Shown piece by piece: positions 16,762 to 25,539 of a DNA stretch of 64,000 bases; position 1 is the stretch's first letter, and every line of letters starts with the position of its first letter. The position numbers and the translations under genes were made by a program. The notes beneath the pieces are model-generated. The model saw only the letters and a program-made list of their open reading frames with translations. It made no database searches and was not told where the DNA came from. Where the stretch lies: positions 1-64,000 of the forward strand of contig JBJXGX010000041.1 of the NCBI GenBank assembly GCA_046160305.1. The letters are read 5' to 3'. This DNA comes from SHXR01 sp046160305. GTDB taxonomy: Bacteria; Pseudomonadota; Gammaproteobacteria; Burkholderiales; SG8-39.

Positions 16762-17298
16762 TCACTGGGACGATTTTTCGGCGGCGGTCGTCAGGCTAGC
16801 CAGGCCCGCCTCGAAATCCTTGCCGACCATCTTGTCCATGTTGATGAAGACATGAATGATCTTCGCGAAAAAAGGCACCGGACCTTCCATCGCCCAGGTC
16901 AGATTGGTCGTGTCGCCCTGCGGCTCGAGCGTGAACGTGACAATGTTATGGGCTTCGAAGGGTTTGACGAAGTCGAGTTTGAGGGCGACCTTGTTCGGAG
17001 CCACGGACTCCACGATCTCCATGCCGCCCTGGCCGACGTCTTTGTTGCCCTCCCACGTATACGTCGCGCCCTTGCCGACAGTCGCGGCGCCGTAGTCGCG
17101 CTTCATGGACGGGTCTTTCTTTTCCCAAGGTGACCAGACATCCCAGCGCTTGAAATCATTAATGAACGCAAAGACCTTTTCCGGCGGCGCTTTGATGCTC
17201 GCCGAGCGCTGGATGCGAAAAGTGTCGGGTTTGGTGGCGGCGAAGATGAGAACACCGGCGACGAGTACGACAATGAGTATTGCGATAACCTTGAGCAT
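16762..17298 (-). CDS. SRPBCC (START-like) family protein with N-terminal membrane anchor
   Basis: 178 aa. One N-terminal hydrophobic helix (VIAILIVVLVAGVLIFAA) precedes a polyketide-cyclase/START-like domain beginning RSASIKAPPEKVFAFINDFKRW and ending MDKMVGKDFEAGLASL. Such proteins bind hydrophobic ligands. AAGGAGG lies upstream of the start. It sits 19 bp before the DGPF pair and is probably co-transcribed with them. Confidence 0.85.
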   Translation of the reverse strand: MLKVIAILIVVLVAGVLIFAATKPDTFRIQRSASIKAPPEKVFAFINDFKRWDVWSPWEKKDPSMKRDYGAATVGKGATYTWEGNKDVGQGGMEIVESVAPNKVALKLDFVKPFEAHNIVTFTLEPQGDTTNLTWAMEGPVPFFAKIIHVFINMDKMVGKDFEAGLASLTTAAEKSSQ

Positions 17299-17402
17299 CG
17301 ATTCCTCCTTGATTGGGGACTGCGATTGAACTCAGCCGCGCGTGGAGGCCACAGACCGGAGCGTGTCGGCTGGAGCGACGGGTTCGGCGTGCCTTTACAA
17401 CC

Positions 17403-17888
17403 TCAACCGCGAACCGCCGCCTCGATAGCAGCAACGTCGATTTTTCTCATCGTCATCATCACATCAAACGCCCGTTTGGCGGCTTTGCGATCGGGACTCG
17501 TGTATGCTTTCGTCAAGGTGATCGGCGTAATTTGCCAAGAGATGCCCCACTTGTCTTTGCACCAGCCGCACTCGCTCTCCTGGCCGCCGTGGCCGACAAT
17601 CGCGTTCCAGTAGCGATCCGTTTCGGCTTGGTCAGTGGTTGCGGCCTGAAACGAGAACGCTTCGTTGTGCTTGAACGCGGGCCCGCCGTTGAGCCCGAGG
17701 CACGGAACACCCATCACGGTAAACTCGACAGTCAATACGTCCCCTTCTTTCCCCGATGGATTATCCCCAGGTGCGCGGTGCACCGCGCCGACCGACGAAT
17801 CGGGAAATGTCTTGGCATAAAATCGTGCCGCATCCTCGGCGTCGCGATCGTACCAAAGGCAGATCGTGTTCTTCGCAATATTTGTCAT
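17403..17888 (-). CDS. VOC/PhnB-like (3-demethylubiquinone-9-methyltransferase domain) protein (1)
   Basis: 161 aa. It begins KNTICLWYDRDAEDAARFY and contains CKDKWGISWQITP, the usual PhnB-like pattern, then KAAKRAFDVMMTMRKIDVAAIEAA at the end. Family members are glyoxalase-fold proteins often linked to ECF sigma factors; despite the domain name they are not known ubiquinone methyltransferases. Its C-terminal end is homologous to the relic at 23303. Confidence 0.87.
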   Translation of the reverse strand: MTNIAKNTICLWYDRDAEDAARFYAKTFPDSSVGAVHRAPGDNPSGKEGDVLTVEFTVMGVPCLGLNGGPAFKHNEAFSFQAATTDQAETDRYWNAIVGHGGQESECGWCKDKWGISWQITPITLTKAYTSPDRKAAKRAFDVMMTMRKIDVAAIEAAVRG

Positions 17889-17993
17889 GCCACCTCTCCG
17901 TTGAAATTAGGGATTTCGCTATTCAGCACGGCTTCAAAATGTTTCGCATAGCGATCTAACGCCCTGGTTCAGCGGCCCGTCCGCTGCAACCGG

Positions 17994-18554
17994 TTAGCCG
18001 CGCACGCGCCGGTAGTGCATGGCGACCGCGCCGCTGCGGAGCGGCTTCGCAGAAACAAGTTCGAGCCGTCGCGTGCTGGGCAGCCCGCTCTGGTACAGAG
18101 TCGGGCCGTGGCCGGCGATCCTGGGGTGGACGAGGAACTTGTACTCGTCGATCAGATCCAGTCGCTCCAGCTCGGTCGCGAGCTTGCCGCTACCGAGGAG
18201 CACGCCGGCCGGGGTCGCGTCCTTCAGCTTCTGCACGCCCGTGCGCAGGTCGCCGGCGATGTGGTGGCTGTTGGTCCACGGGAAGCTCTTTCGCGTCGAC
18301 GACACGACGTACTTCGGCTTTGCCTCCAGTTTGACCGCCCACTCGCGCATCGCTCGCGGCGCCTCTTCGTCGCCGCGGGCGACCGCCGGACAGTAGCTCT
18401 CCATCATCTCGTAGGTGACGCGGCCCCACAGCATCGCCCCGCCCTCGTCCATGAGGCGGGTGAAGAGAGCGTGTGTCACGTCGTCGGCGATACCCTCCCG
18501 GTGGTCGACGCAACCGTCGAGGGTGACGTTGATGCTGAAGGTCAAGATTCCCAT
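17994..18554 (-). CDS. Dihydrofolate reductase family (RibD C-terminal-like) protein (1)
   Basis: 186 aa. SINVTLDGCVDHREGIADD opens the fold; MLWGRVTYEMMESYCPA and GVLLGSGKLATELERL form the NADPH-binding part. These are RibD-C/DHFR-like reductases of unknown substrate, common around ECF sigma factors. Codon choice looks more GC-rich than in neighbours (many GTCGCCG-type codons), which may indicate separate acquisition. The annotation is to fold only. Confidence 0.85.
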   Translation of the reverse strand: MGILTFSINVTLDGCVDHREGIADDVTHALFTRLMDEGGAMLWGRVTYEMMESYCPAVARGDEEAPRAMREWAVKLEAKPKYVVSSTRKSFPWTNSHHIAGDLRTGVQKLKDATPAGVLLGSGKLATELERLDLIDEYKFLVHPRIAGHGPTLYQSGLPSTRRLELVSAKPLRSGAVAMHYRRVRG

Positions 18555-18634
18555 GGCGGCGCGTCTACTCCGAGTTGAGGGGGACCGATGGACTGTGACT
18601 TGTCGACGAGTACCTCGCAGCGGCTAACAGATAA

Positions 18635-19096
18635 TCAGCCAGCCATTTTTTGCATGGCTTGTTGCATCTCTTCGAGACTCACTTTGCGCTTTTGCGTTGC
18701 CACCGACCAGGAGTGACCGAAGGGATCCTCGATCTTGCCGTAGCGGTCGCCCCAGAATTGATCTGCGACCGGCATCGTGACCTTGGCGCCCATGGCTACC
18801 GCACGCGCAACGAAGGAATCCACATCTTCCACAAAGAGATGAAGCGTGACCGGCGAGCCTTTCAGTGATTTGGGGCCGAGCGCGCCCCATTCGGGCATCT
18901 CGTCCACCAGCATCACGGTGGAATCGCCAATTCGGATTGCCGCGTGCATAAGCCTGCCGTTGGGGCCAGGCAGCCGCATCACCTCGACGGCGTGAAAGGC
19001 TTTCTTGTAGAACTCGATGGCATCGGCGGCACCAGCGCAGATCAGGTGCGGCGTCACGGAATGCATATCATCGGGGATCGGTTTCACTTTGATCAT
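18635..19096 (-). CDS. VOC family (glyoxalase/PhnB-like) protein (2)
   Basis: 153 aa. SVTPHLICAGAADAIEFYKKAF, RLMHAAIRIGDSTVMLVDE and DPFGHSWSVATQKRKVSLEEM match the PhnB/glyoxalase group. The glutamate or histidine metal ligands are not all obvious, so catalysis is uncertain. It lies 18 bp after the third DGPF gene and is probably co-transcribed with it. Confidence 0.87.
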   Translation of the reverse strand: MIKVKPIPDDMHSVTPHLICAGAADAIEFYKKAFHAVEVMRLPGPNGRLMHAAIRIGDSTVMLVDEMPEWGALGPKSLKGSPVTLHLFVEDVDSFVARAVAMGAKVTMPVADQFWGDRYGKIEDPFGHSWSVATQKRKVSLEEMQQAMQKMAG

Positions 19097-19114
19097 GGTG
19101 CTTCTCCTTCTGAA

Positions 19115-19549
19115 TTATTTGGGTATTTTATTGTGGGCAGTCTGCTCTCGAAGACGCTCTTCCTGCTCCCGCAGCTCCGGGGTAAATCCAGCGCCGAAGT
19201 CTTCGGCCTCGAAGACCTGACGGATCTCGATCTCGGAATCCCCTGGCATCGGATTGGGACAACGCTTCAGCCATTCGATCGCTTCGTCCTTCGATTTGAC
19301 GTTCCACAGCCAGAAACCGGCGATGAGCTCCTTGGTCTCGACAAAGGGGCCATCGAACACGGTTCGCTTACTCCCGGAAAACCGTACGCGCGCGCCCTTC
19401 GAGCTGGGATGAAGCCCTTCGCCCGCGAGCATGACCCCGGCCTTAACAAGTTCCTCGTTGTATTTGCCCATTGCGGTCAGCAACTCCTTGCTCGGCATAA
19501 CGCCCGCTTCGGAATCGTTGGTGGCTTTTACGATGATCATGAATCGCAT
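19115..19549 (-). CDS. YCII-related (DGPF-domain) protein (3)
   Basis: 144 aa. MRFMIIVKATNDSEAG and TVFDGPFVETKELIAGFW define the family; the C-terminal tail LREQEERLREQ is a short charged helix. The first 45 or so codons and the upstream non-coding DNA are repeated in degraded form at 23430-23690, showing that this locus was once duplicated together with the neighbouring exporter. Confidence 0.88.
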   Translation of the reverse strand: MRFMIIVKATNDSEAGVMPSKELLTAMGKYNEELVKAGVMLAGEGLHPSSKGARVRFSGSKRTVFDGPFVETKELIAGFWLWNVKSKDEAIEWLKRCPNPMPGDSEIEIRQVFEAEDFGAGFTPELREQEERLREQTAHNKIPK

Positions 19550-19723
19550 GATTTCAAATCCTTATGTGAAAATCGAAGATAAACCGTTCTGTCGGACCAT
19601 TCTGTTGCCAGTCCTAAGTAGTCGAACAGCAAACTCGGAAATCGACACAGCACGCCTCAAATTGTCTGATTTTCCATGGCGTGAATTTGGGGAGAAATTT
19701 AATACCACGACTTTGATAAGTCG

Positions 19724-19909
19724 TTAGCGAAGCGCCCGTGTAGGCGGCGGAACGACCTTGGCAATCGCCAAGCCGGCAAGGAGCCAACCACCCACCTGAT
19801 CAATACATTGGGCGAAACCGGCCTCGCGCGGATGTATGAGTGCCGCCATGAAACGTTTGTCCTCAGCAACGGCCTGCAGCGGCGTCGCACTGGTGGATTT
19901 CTTGGTCAC
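19724..19909 (-). CDS. Small ORF coupled to DHA2 exporter gene, unknown
   Basis: 61 codons. The ATG overlaps the exporter stop codon (ATGA), so ribosomes could pass straight on. The sequence (MTKKSTSATPLQAVAEDKR then a weakly hydrophobic stretch VGGWLLAGLAIAKVV) has no family I recognise. It may be the remnant of a larger gene or not a gene at all. Confidence 0.3.
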   Translation of the reverse strand: MTKKSTSATPLQAVAEDKRFMAALIHPREAGFAQCIDQVGGWLLAGLAIAKVVPPPTRALR

Positions 19910-21444
19910 GCCTGGGCTGCCGGCGACGGCGGCGCCGCTGCAGCACCGTTGCGAAGGATGCGCGCGGCCACCGCGCTGGCCGCCAGGAGAATCACCGCGG
20001 CGACAATCGCCGCGACCTGCACGGCATCGACGAAAGACGCGCGCGCGGCGTCGGCGAGCGCAAGGTTCAACGGAGGCGCCAGTGAAGCCGACGCGTTGAC
20101 CGCGCCGCCGAGCGTGGCCAGTGCCTGCCCGGCCACGTCAGGGGGCACGCCGGTGGGCATCGCGCTTTGTAGTCCGCTGCGATAGAGCACCGCGCCGACG
20201 CTGCCGAATAGTGCGATGCCGAGCGCGCCGCTGAACTCCGAACTGGTCTCCGAGATCGCCGAGGCCAACCCGGCGCGCTCCGGCGGTGCGGCGGTGATGA
20301 TCATTTCGTTGCCGAGCGTAAACACCGGCGCCATACCCAAACTCATGACGACCGTAGCAGCAATCAGCACCGCCAGCCCAAAAGGCTCGTCCACCAGTGC
20401 CAGTAGCGCGTAGCCAAGCGCTGCCACCACCAACCCCCACACGAGCACACTCAACGGCCGCATACGGCGCGCCAGTTTCGGCGCCATCAGCGAGCCGGCG
20501 ACGAAGGCCAGTGCCCACGGCACGGTGGCCAGGCCGGCGTACAACGGAGTCAGGCCGAGCACCAGTTGCAGATACTGCGTGATGAAGATGTAGACACCGA
20601 ACATCGCCAGGCAGGACAGCGCATAGGCCAAGATTGCTGCGCTGAACGTGGCACGGCGAAACAGGCGCAGGTCGAGCAGCGGATACGCGAGCCGGCCCTG
20701 GCGGCGGATGAACAGCACGCCCATGGCGACGCCGACTACGATCGCGACCAGCGCGATGCCGGATACCGCAGCGTGCTCGGCCATGTGCTTCAAGCCATAG
20801 ATCATCGGCAGTACTGCGGCCAGCGACAATGCGACGCTCCAAAGATCAAGCCTGCCCGCATTCGGGTCGCGGTACTCCGGCAGCAGCCAGGGCCCAAGCA
20901 GCAGCAAAGCGGCCATCACCGGCACGGCGATCAGGAACACCGAACCCCAGGAGAACCATTCGATCAACAGCCCGCCGACCAGCGGGCCGATCGCGCCGCC
21001 GAGTGAGAAGCTTGCGATCCACACCCCGATCGCGAACTGGCGCTGCTGGTCGTCGTGGAACATGTTGCGGATCAGACTCATCGTCGATGGGGCCAGAGTT
21101 GCGCCCGCTATGCCCAGCAACGCGCGCATCGCGATCAGCATTTCGGCACTGCGTGAAAAAGCGGCGATGGCCGACGCGATGCCGAAAGCCGCGGCGCCGA
21201 TCAGCAGCAGCCTGCGCCGGCCGATACGGTCGCCGAGCGTGCCCATCGTGATCAGGAAGCCCGCCACCATAAAGCCGTAGATGTCGATGATCCACAACAG
21301 CTGGGCATTTGTGGGTTGGAGCTCGGCGCTGAGAGCCGGCACGGCCAGATTCAGCACGGTCAGATCCATCGCATAGACCATGCACGGCAGCGCGATGATC
21401 GCGAGTCCAGTCCATTCGCGGTGCGTGGCGCGTGCAGATGTCAT
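19906..21444 (-). CDS. DHA2-family MFS drug exporter (EmrB/QacA/SmvA-like, 14 TM)
   Basis: 512 aa. The N-terminus carries the typical YAMDLTVLNLAVPALSAEL and MGTLGDRIGRRRLLLIG, followed by the motif-C-like SFSLGGAIGPLVGGLLIE, the proton/drug antiport signature. About 14 hydrophobic helices fit the DHA2 group. It likely expels cationic biocides or antibiotics. The downstream small ORF and the upstream DUF1801 gene overlap it by 4 bp each, forming a coupled unit. Its first 70 codons are echoed by a decayed copy at 23706-23922. Confidence 0.9.
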   Translation of the reverse strand: MTSARATHREWTGLAIIALPCMVYAMDLTVLNLAVPALSAELQPTNAQLLWIIDIYGFMVAGFLITMGTLGDRIGRRRLLLIGAAAFGIASAIAAFSRSAEMLIAMRALLGIAGATLAPSTMSLIRNMFHDDQQRQFAIGVWIASFSLGGAIGPLVGGLLIEWFSWGSVFLIAVPVMAALLLLGPWLLPEYRDPNAGRLDLWSVALSLAAVLPMIYGLKHMAEHAAVSGIALVAIVVGVAMGVLFIRRQGRLAYPLLDLRLFRRATFSAAILAYALSCLAMFGVYIFITQYLQLVLGLTPLYAGLATVPWALAFVAGSLMAPKLARRMRPLSVLVWGLVVAALGYALLALVDEPFGLAVLIAATVVMSLGMAPVFTLGNEMIITAAPPERAGLASAISETSSEFSGALGIALFGSVGAVLYRSGLQSAMPTGVPPDVAGQALATLGGAVNASASLAPPLNLALADAARASFVDAVQVAAIVAAVILLAASAVAARILRNGAAAAPPSPAAQA

Positions 21445-21842
21445 GTTGCAGATGCCGTCTTGATTCGCTTCGTGCCTGCCATGGCCATGCCCACCTTCGC
21501 CTTTACCACGCTCGCGATCAAGTCGACTGGCATTGGCTGGTCAAGGGAAAACCTGAACGTCGCCTTGCCCGAGGCGTAGCGCGCCAACTTCTGACTGTAC
21601 GCGGCTTCGTCGGCATGTATCGGGTACAGGCCAATGTGCGTCTTGAAGCCGGCGAAGTAGATCAGATAGCGGCCTTTGAGCTTGAATGCCGGGATGCGGT
21701 AACTGATCGCTTCTTCGGCGCCCGGTGCGGCTTTGGCGATGGCACGCCGGACTCTCTGAAGTTGCGCCTGCACGTGTTTGGGAAACGTGGCGATGTAGTC
21801 GTCGATGGTATCGAGGCTGTTCCGGGCAATGACGTTACTCAT
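21441..21842 (-). CDS. DUF1801 / YdhG-like (iron chaperone fold) protein
   Basis: 133 aa. IDDYIATFPKHVQAQLQRVRRAI and EEAISYRIPAFKLKGRYLIYFAGFKTHIGLYP are characteristic. The ATG at 21842 overlaps the stop of the upstream reductase gene and its own stop overlaps the exporter start, so three genes are chained by 4-bp overlaps. Molecular function of bacterial members is uncertain. Confidence 0.87.
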   Translation of the reverse strand: MSNVIARNSLDTIDDYIATFPKHVQAQLQRVRRAIAKAAPGAEEAISYRIPAFKLKGRYLIYFAGFKTHIGLYPIHADEAAYSQKLARYASGKATFRFSLDQPMPVDLIASVVKAKVGMAMAGTKRIKTASAT

Positions 21843-22423
21843 GACGCCACCTTGAATCGGTAGCTCATCTCCACAGTTCCCCAAGGCAACTGACGGGTAT
21901 GTATCAATTCGAGTGCATGGCGCCGCGCAATGTCCTTGAACAACAGATTGCCGCGACCCAGTACGATGGGGTGGATCGCGAGCCGCAGCTCGTCGATCAG
22001 TTCCGCCTCGATCAGGCTCGACACCAGTGCAGCGCCGCCAACGGCATACATGTCCTTGCCGGGTTGCTGCTTCAAACGCCGGATTTGCTCGACGTCCCGC
22101 ACGATGCATGTGTTGTCCCATGTCGCACTCTGCAGGCTCGTCGATAGCACCACATGAGGCGTGTGCCGCGCAAAGTTTGCGTAGTCGACCTCACCCTGCG
22201 TCGCCACCTTGCCACTGAAGGGCAACGGGGCGCCCGGCTCGGCCAGTACCGCCGTCCAGTACTGCTCATAACCGGGGTACATGCCGGCTCCGAGAATACA
22301 GGTATCCACCTGCGCCATCAGTCCGTACGAGTCTTCCCAGTTTTCGATCCAGTCGAGTTCGCCGTCCGGACCTTCGATGTAGCCGTCGAGCGATATCTGC
22401 ATCGCGGCGATGATGTTTCGCAT
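21839..22423 (-). CDS. Dihydrofolate reductase family (RibD C-terminal-like) protein (2)
   Basis: 194 aa from ATG 22423 (MRNIIAAMQISLDGYIEG); an upstream start at 22531 would run into the YHS relic. CILGAGMYPGYEQYW and MYAVGGAALVSSLIEAELIDEL mark the NADPH fold. It heads the chain reductase - DUF1801 - exporter. Substrate unknown. Confidence 0.87.
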   Translation of the reverse strand: MRNIIAAMQISLDGYIEGPDGELDWIENWEDSYGLMAQVDTCILGAGMYPGYEQYWTAVLAEPGAPLPFSGKVATQGEVDYANFARHTPHVVLSTSLQSATWDNTCIVRDVEQIRRLKQQPGKDMYAVGGAALVSSLIEAELIDELRLAIHPIVLGRGNLLFKDIARRHALELIHTRQLPWGTVEMSYRFKVAS

Positions 22424-22446
22424 GTCCGTGCTCCGATTGCTTTGAT

Positions 22447-22918
22447 TCACTCGATGACCTTGGTGTGCTTTTGCACTGTGGGCCAGTGCTTGTCCACCTT
22501 GATCACGAAGCCCGAAACGTCGGCGCTCCACTGCTTTTGCACGTCGCGGTTGTAGTTGAAATAGAGCTTGCCGTTGGTCACGGTGAATGCGGCCGGATCG
22601 GTGGCCGCTTTGTAGCCACCGGCCATGCCGAAGGCGCAGAAGCCACCGTACTGCGGTGCGTACTTAACCGGGCCTGCGATGAAGCTGTCGCGATTGGCCT
22701 TGGATGCAAAGTGAAAGGTCGAACCTTGGTAGCTGGGTGTGTTGCGCCAGTCCCTTCAGTGGCCTCTTGTGGACGAAGTACGCCACCGGGTCATAGCCGC
22801 GTAATGCCACGCCATTTTTTTCAAAGAACTCGCCGGCAAGAGAGGTCCTGACGAAGACGGCGGCCAGGACGGCCAGCACCGTGAAGAAGAAACTCGGCCA
22901 TGCGGTGTGCTTTCTCAT
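22447..22918 (-). pseudogene. YHS-domain secreted protein, frameshifted
   Basis: The N-terminal frame gives a signal peptide (FFTVLAVLAAVFVRTSLAG) and GVALRGYDPVAYF, then loses homology near 22740. A different frame continues perfectly with FHFASKANRDSFIAGPVKYAPQ..., YGGFCAFGMAGGYK and a normal stop at 22447. One single-base change restores a protein of about 157 aa, the usual length for YHS-domain proteins, which may bind metals. Either a true recent pseudogene or a sequencing error. Confidence 0.85.
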
Positions 22919-22928
22919 GGCATTCTCC

Positions 22929-23282
22929 TTACAGGTTGACGACGACCTCGAAGCCGCCGTAGATCAGACGCTGGCCATCGAAAGGCATCGGGTTGTGTTT
23001 GGGGTCCATGCGCGGATCGGCCATCACCTTCTTCCAGCCTTCGTCGCGCACCTGTTTCGACGGCCAGGTGACCCAGGAGAAGACCACGGTTTCATCGCTC
23101 TTGCGCTGCACCGCCATCGGAAACGAGGTCAGCTTGCCGTCGGGCACATCGTCACCCCAGCATTCGACGACGCTCGTCGCGCCATGCTCTTTGAAAGCCT
23201 TCGCGGCCTGTTCGGCGTGGCGCAAATAGCGCTCGCGGTTCGCGGTGGGCACAGCGGCAACGAATCCATCAACATAGTTCAT
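22929..23282 (-). CDS. DUF1428 (YbaA-like) family protein
   Basis: 117 aa. MNYVDGFVAAVPTANRERY, VVECWGDDVPDGKLTSFP and ADPRMDPKHNPMPFDGQR are the family hallmarks. It is a small soluble protein of unknown function that often travels with DGPF/VOC genes. It ends 10 bp before the YHS relic. Confidence 0.9.
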   Translation of the reverse strand: MNYVDGFVAAVPTANRERYLRHAEQAAKAFKEHGATSVVECWGDDVPDGKLTSFPMAVQRKSDETVVFSWVTWPSKQVRDEGWKKVMADPRMDPKHNPMPFDGQRLIYGGFEVVVNL

Positions 23283-23302
23283 GGTTACTTTTCCTCTAGG
23301 TT

Positions 23303-23578
23303 AGGGTTGGTGATAGGCCTGCTGCAAGCGGGCAATGTCGATCTTGCTCATGGTCATCAATGCCTACATCACGCGCGCGGCCTTGTTGGCGTCGGGGTCG
23401 TTGACCAAGGTCAGCAGCGCCGGCCCTTCAAGCTGGATCGAAGTCCTTCGCCCGCGAGCATCGCCCGGGCCTTAACAAGTTCCTCGTTGTATTTGCCCAT
23501 TGCGGTCAGCATCTCCTCGCTCGGCATACCGCCCGCTTCGGAATCCCTGGTGGCTTTGCTGATGATCATGAATCGCAT
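23303..23578 (-). pseudogene. Fused remnants: N-terminus of a DGPF gene joined to C-terminus of a PhnB-like gene
   Basis: From 23578 the frame reads like the first 45 or so residues of the DGPF protein at 19549 (MRFMIISKATRDSEAGG..., then KYNEELVKA). It then switches to a PhnB-like tail (LLTLVNDPDANKAARVM, in-frame TAG, ALMTMSKIDIARLQQAY). The middle of both genes and everything between them is deleted. It is the footprint of a second copy of the 17.4-21.4 kb gene set. Confidence 0.8.
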
Positions 23579-23705
23579 GATTTCAAGTTCTTATGTGATA
23601 GTGAACGCAATCCGGGTTGCTGGATGATTGCGTTACCTGCACCAACTAGTCGAATAGCAATCCGGCAGATCGACAGGTCGCGGAAAAAAATTTCTGCCCT
23701 TTCGA

Positions 23706-23922
23706 TCGGGGAAATTGCAGCCGCCGCCCCATTCGGTCGCCGATCGTGCCCATCGTGATCAAGAAGCCAGCCACCATGAATCCGCAGATGATGACAATCC
23801 GCAGCAACTGGGCGTTTGTGGGTCTGAGCGGGGCCCTGAGCGCGGGCATTGCGAGATTCTGCACCCTCAGTGCTATCGCTTAAACGAGCCTTGGCAAGGC
23901 GAATACGGCCAGGCCGATCCAC
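23706..23922 (-). pseudogene. Decayed N-terminal fragment of a DHA2 MFS exporter
   Basis: About 70 codons align with the start of the exporter at 21444: the tracts PTNAQLLRIV, GFMVAGFLITMGTIGDRMGRR are nearly identical in kind. An in-frame TAA interrupts it early and no membrane segments follow. It lies upstream of the DGPF/PhnB remnant in the same order and strand as the intact set. Confidence 0.82.
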
Positions 23923-24022
23923 TAGCGGCGGGCGGCTATTTTTGATGGCGCGTAACTTGTGAAGGTTCGGTCCGGAATTTCGGTAGAACCCTCTGATTTC
24001 TCACAATACTGGATTCGTCGAT

Positions 24023-24040
24023 GTCGATATCGATATCGAC
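24023..24040. repeat. Perfect 18-bp palindrome GTCGATATCGATATCGAC
   Basis: A fully self-complementary site in the gap between the exporter remnant and the end of a VOC gene. It could be an operator, a recombination site or chance; no gene starts next to it. Confidence 0.5.
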
Positions 24041-24064
24041 AACGGTGTGCGCAGTTGCCGCCGA

Positions 24065-24478
24065 CTATTGCATATAAGGGTCCCAATACTCCGGCGCAGG
24101 TTCGATCTGCTGCACCACGTCCACCCAGGTGCCGCTAGGGTCGAGCAGGCCGAAGCGGCGTTGCCCCCAGTCTTCGTCTTTTAAATTATAGGAAATCGTA
24201 ACCCCGGTTTTGTTCAAGCGCTCGAACTCGGCAGCGGCGTCGGCAACCTGCAAGGTGATGAACATCCCTTTGCCGTTGAATGCCTCCGGCCCCGGCGGCT
24301 GCGAGGGATGATCCGGCGTCATGAACGCGATGCCGAGAGCAGACGTGCCGCGCGCAGCCAGATAGATGAACCATGATGATTCGAACGCAACCTCGAATCC
24401 CAGCCAGCGGGTATAGAAGTCGCGGCATTGCTGCATTTGAGCGGTGACGATCACCGGGTAGAGCGATTGCAGTTCCAT
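24065..24478 (-). CDS. VOC family (glyoxalase-like) protein (3)
   Basis: About 137 aa from ATG 24478, which has AAGGA 6 nt upstream. LYPVIVTAQMQQCRDFYTRWLGF and WGQRRFGLLDPSGTWVDVVQQIEP are glyoxalase/bleomycin-resistance-fold features. An in-frame ATG at 24580 would prepend a signal-like helix (TALLMFALSCAAPAAG); if used, the protein would be exported, which is unusual for this family. The gene follows the AraC-GyrI regulator and may be its target. Confidence 0.82.
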   Translation of the reverse strand: MELQSLYPVIVTAQMQQCRDFYTRWLGFEVAFESSWFIYLAARGTSALGIAFMTPDHPSQPPGPEAFNGKGMFITLQVADAAAEFERLNKTGVTISYNLKDEDWGQRRFGLLDPSGTWVDVVQQIEPAPEYWDPYMQ

Positions 24479-24590
24479 GGGGTTCCTTGTGTGGGTTGAA
24501 TGCTTCGTCGCCTCGCCTCCCGCCGCAGGCGCGGCGCAGGACAAAGCGAACATCAACAGTGCGGTGCGCAGCGTTTTCATGTCGATCCGC

Positions 24591-25448
24591 TTATGCGGCC
24601 TGCAACGGCAGACAAATCGCGGTGCGCCACTGCGACGGGGGTAGCAAGTGCGCATCGTTCAGGTATTCCTCGAAACACGGCTGGTCCGCGGGATCAAAGC
24701 CGGACTGCGGCAGCCAAACTCCATAGAGCCAGCGATAGCGAGTCTCCAGTTCCGCGTACGGCCCGACGTGAATCAACACCGCGCAGCGTCCACCGGGTGT
24801 GTGCGTGATGCGGTACTCGCCGTCCGCCTCAATATCGTCAGAGACGCTCAGGCAGGCATCGGAGCGCAACGCCCGGGTCGGTATCGCGCTCGGATCGTCG
24901 TAATAGATGCCGAATGAGCGCGCTTGCGCTCCGATCAGTTTTCGACCGGCGGCCCACGCTGTCAGGCGCTCGAAACTGTTGCCGATGTCCTGATAGTCAC
25001 CCAGATGGCGCAGCGCGACGACGCGCTGACGGGCGATAGTCTGAATGTTTACATCAGCCATTTTCTCCTCCTGTGTGGATGCACTGCGCTGCCGCTCGGC
25101 CACGTGACGCCCCCGCGCCCGATACGCTGCCGGCGCGACGCGATGCGCCTCCTTGAAGGCGCGACTGAACGCTTGCACGCTTGAGTATTGCGCTTCGTGA
25201 GCGAGCCGGGCAACCGGTGTGTCCGAGGCCAGCAACTTCACTGCCGCGCGGTGCAGTCGCAAGCGCCGCAAGGTGTCCGCAACGCTCTCGCCGATCATCG
25301 CGCAGTACACGCGATGAAAGTGGTAAGCGGAGAAGTGGGCTTCCTCTGCCAGCCGGTGCAAATCGAGCGCGTCGTCCAGATGATCGGTTAAGTACGCGAT
25401 GACATGCTGGATGCGCTTGCTGTAGGACTTGCGAGTTGTTACTTTCAT
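24591..25448 (-). CDS. AraC-family regulator with GyrI-like effector domain (1)
   Basis: 285 aa. The N-terminal two-helix-turn-helix AraC DNA-binding domain (HVIAYLTDHLDDALDLHRLA... to YSSVQAFSRAFKEAHRVAP, residues about 10-110) is followed by a GyrI/Rob-like small-molecule-binding domain (from VNIQTIARQRVVALRHLGDY to the end). The layout resembles Rob and BmrR-type multidrug sensors, so it probably senses amphipathic compounds. The VOC gene downstream is a likely target. A paralogue lies at 32537. Confidence 0.9.
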   Translation of the reverse strand: MKVTTRKSYSKRIQHVIAYLTDHLDDALDLHRLAEEAHFSAYHFHRVYCAMIGESVADTLRRLRLHRAAVKLLASDTPVARLAHEAQYSSVQAFSRAFKEAHRVAPAAYRARGRHVAERQRSASTQEEKMADVNIQTIARQRVVALRHLGDYQDIGNSFERLTAWAAGRKLIGAQARSFGIYYDDPSAIPTRALRSDACLSVSDDIEADGEYRITHTPGGRCAVLIHVGPYAELETRYRWLYGVWLPQSGFDPADQPCFEEYLNDAHLLPPSQWRTAICLPLQAA

Positions 25449-25539
25449 TCGGTTCTCCAGTACGCATTACTGTAGCCGGAGCGTTTTAACTTTTCTTGCG
25501 AACAATCACCTCGCACCACATCTGATGGAGCACTTCGGA

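Noticed and set aside
24479..24580. Exported form of the VOC protein with a signal-like N-terminus
   Set aside because: The ATG at 24478 has a good ribosome site and matches the family start; the upstream hydrophobic stretch overlaps toward the regulator gene and may be chance.
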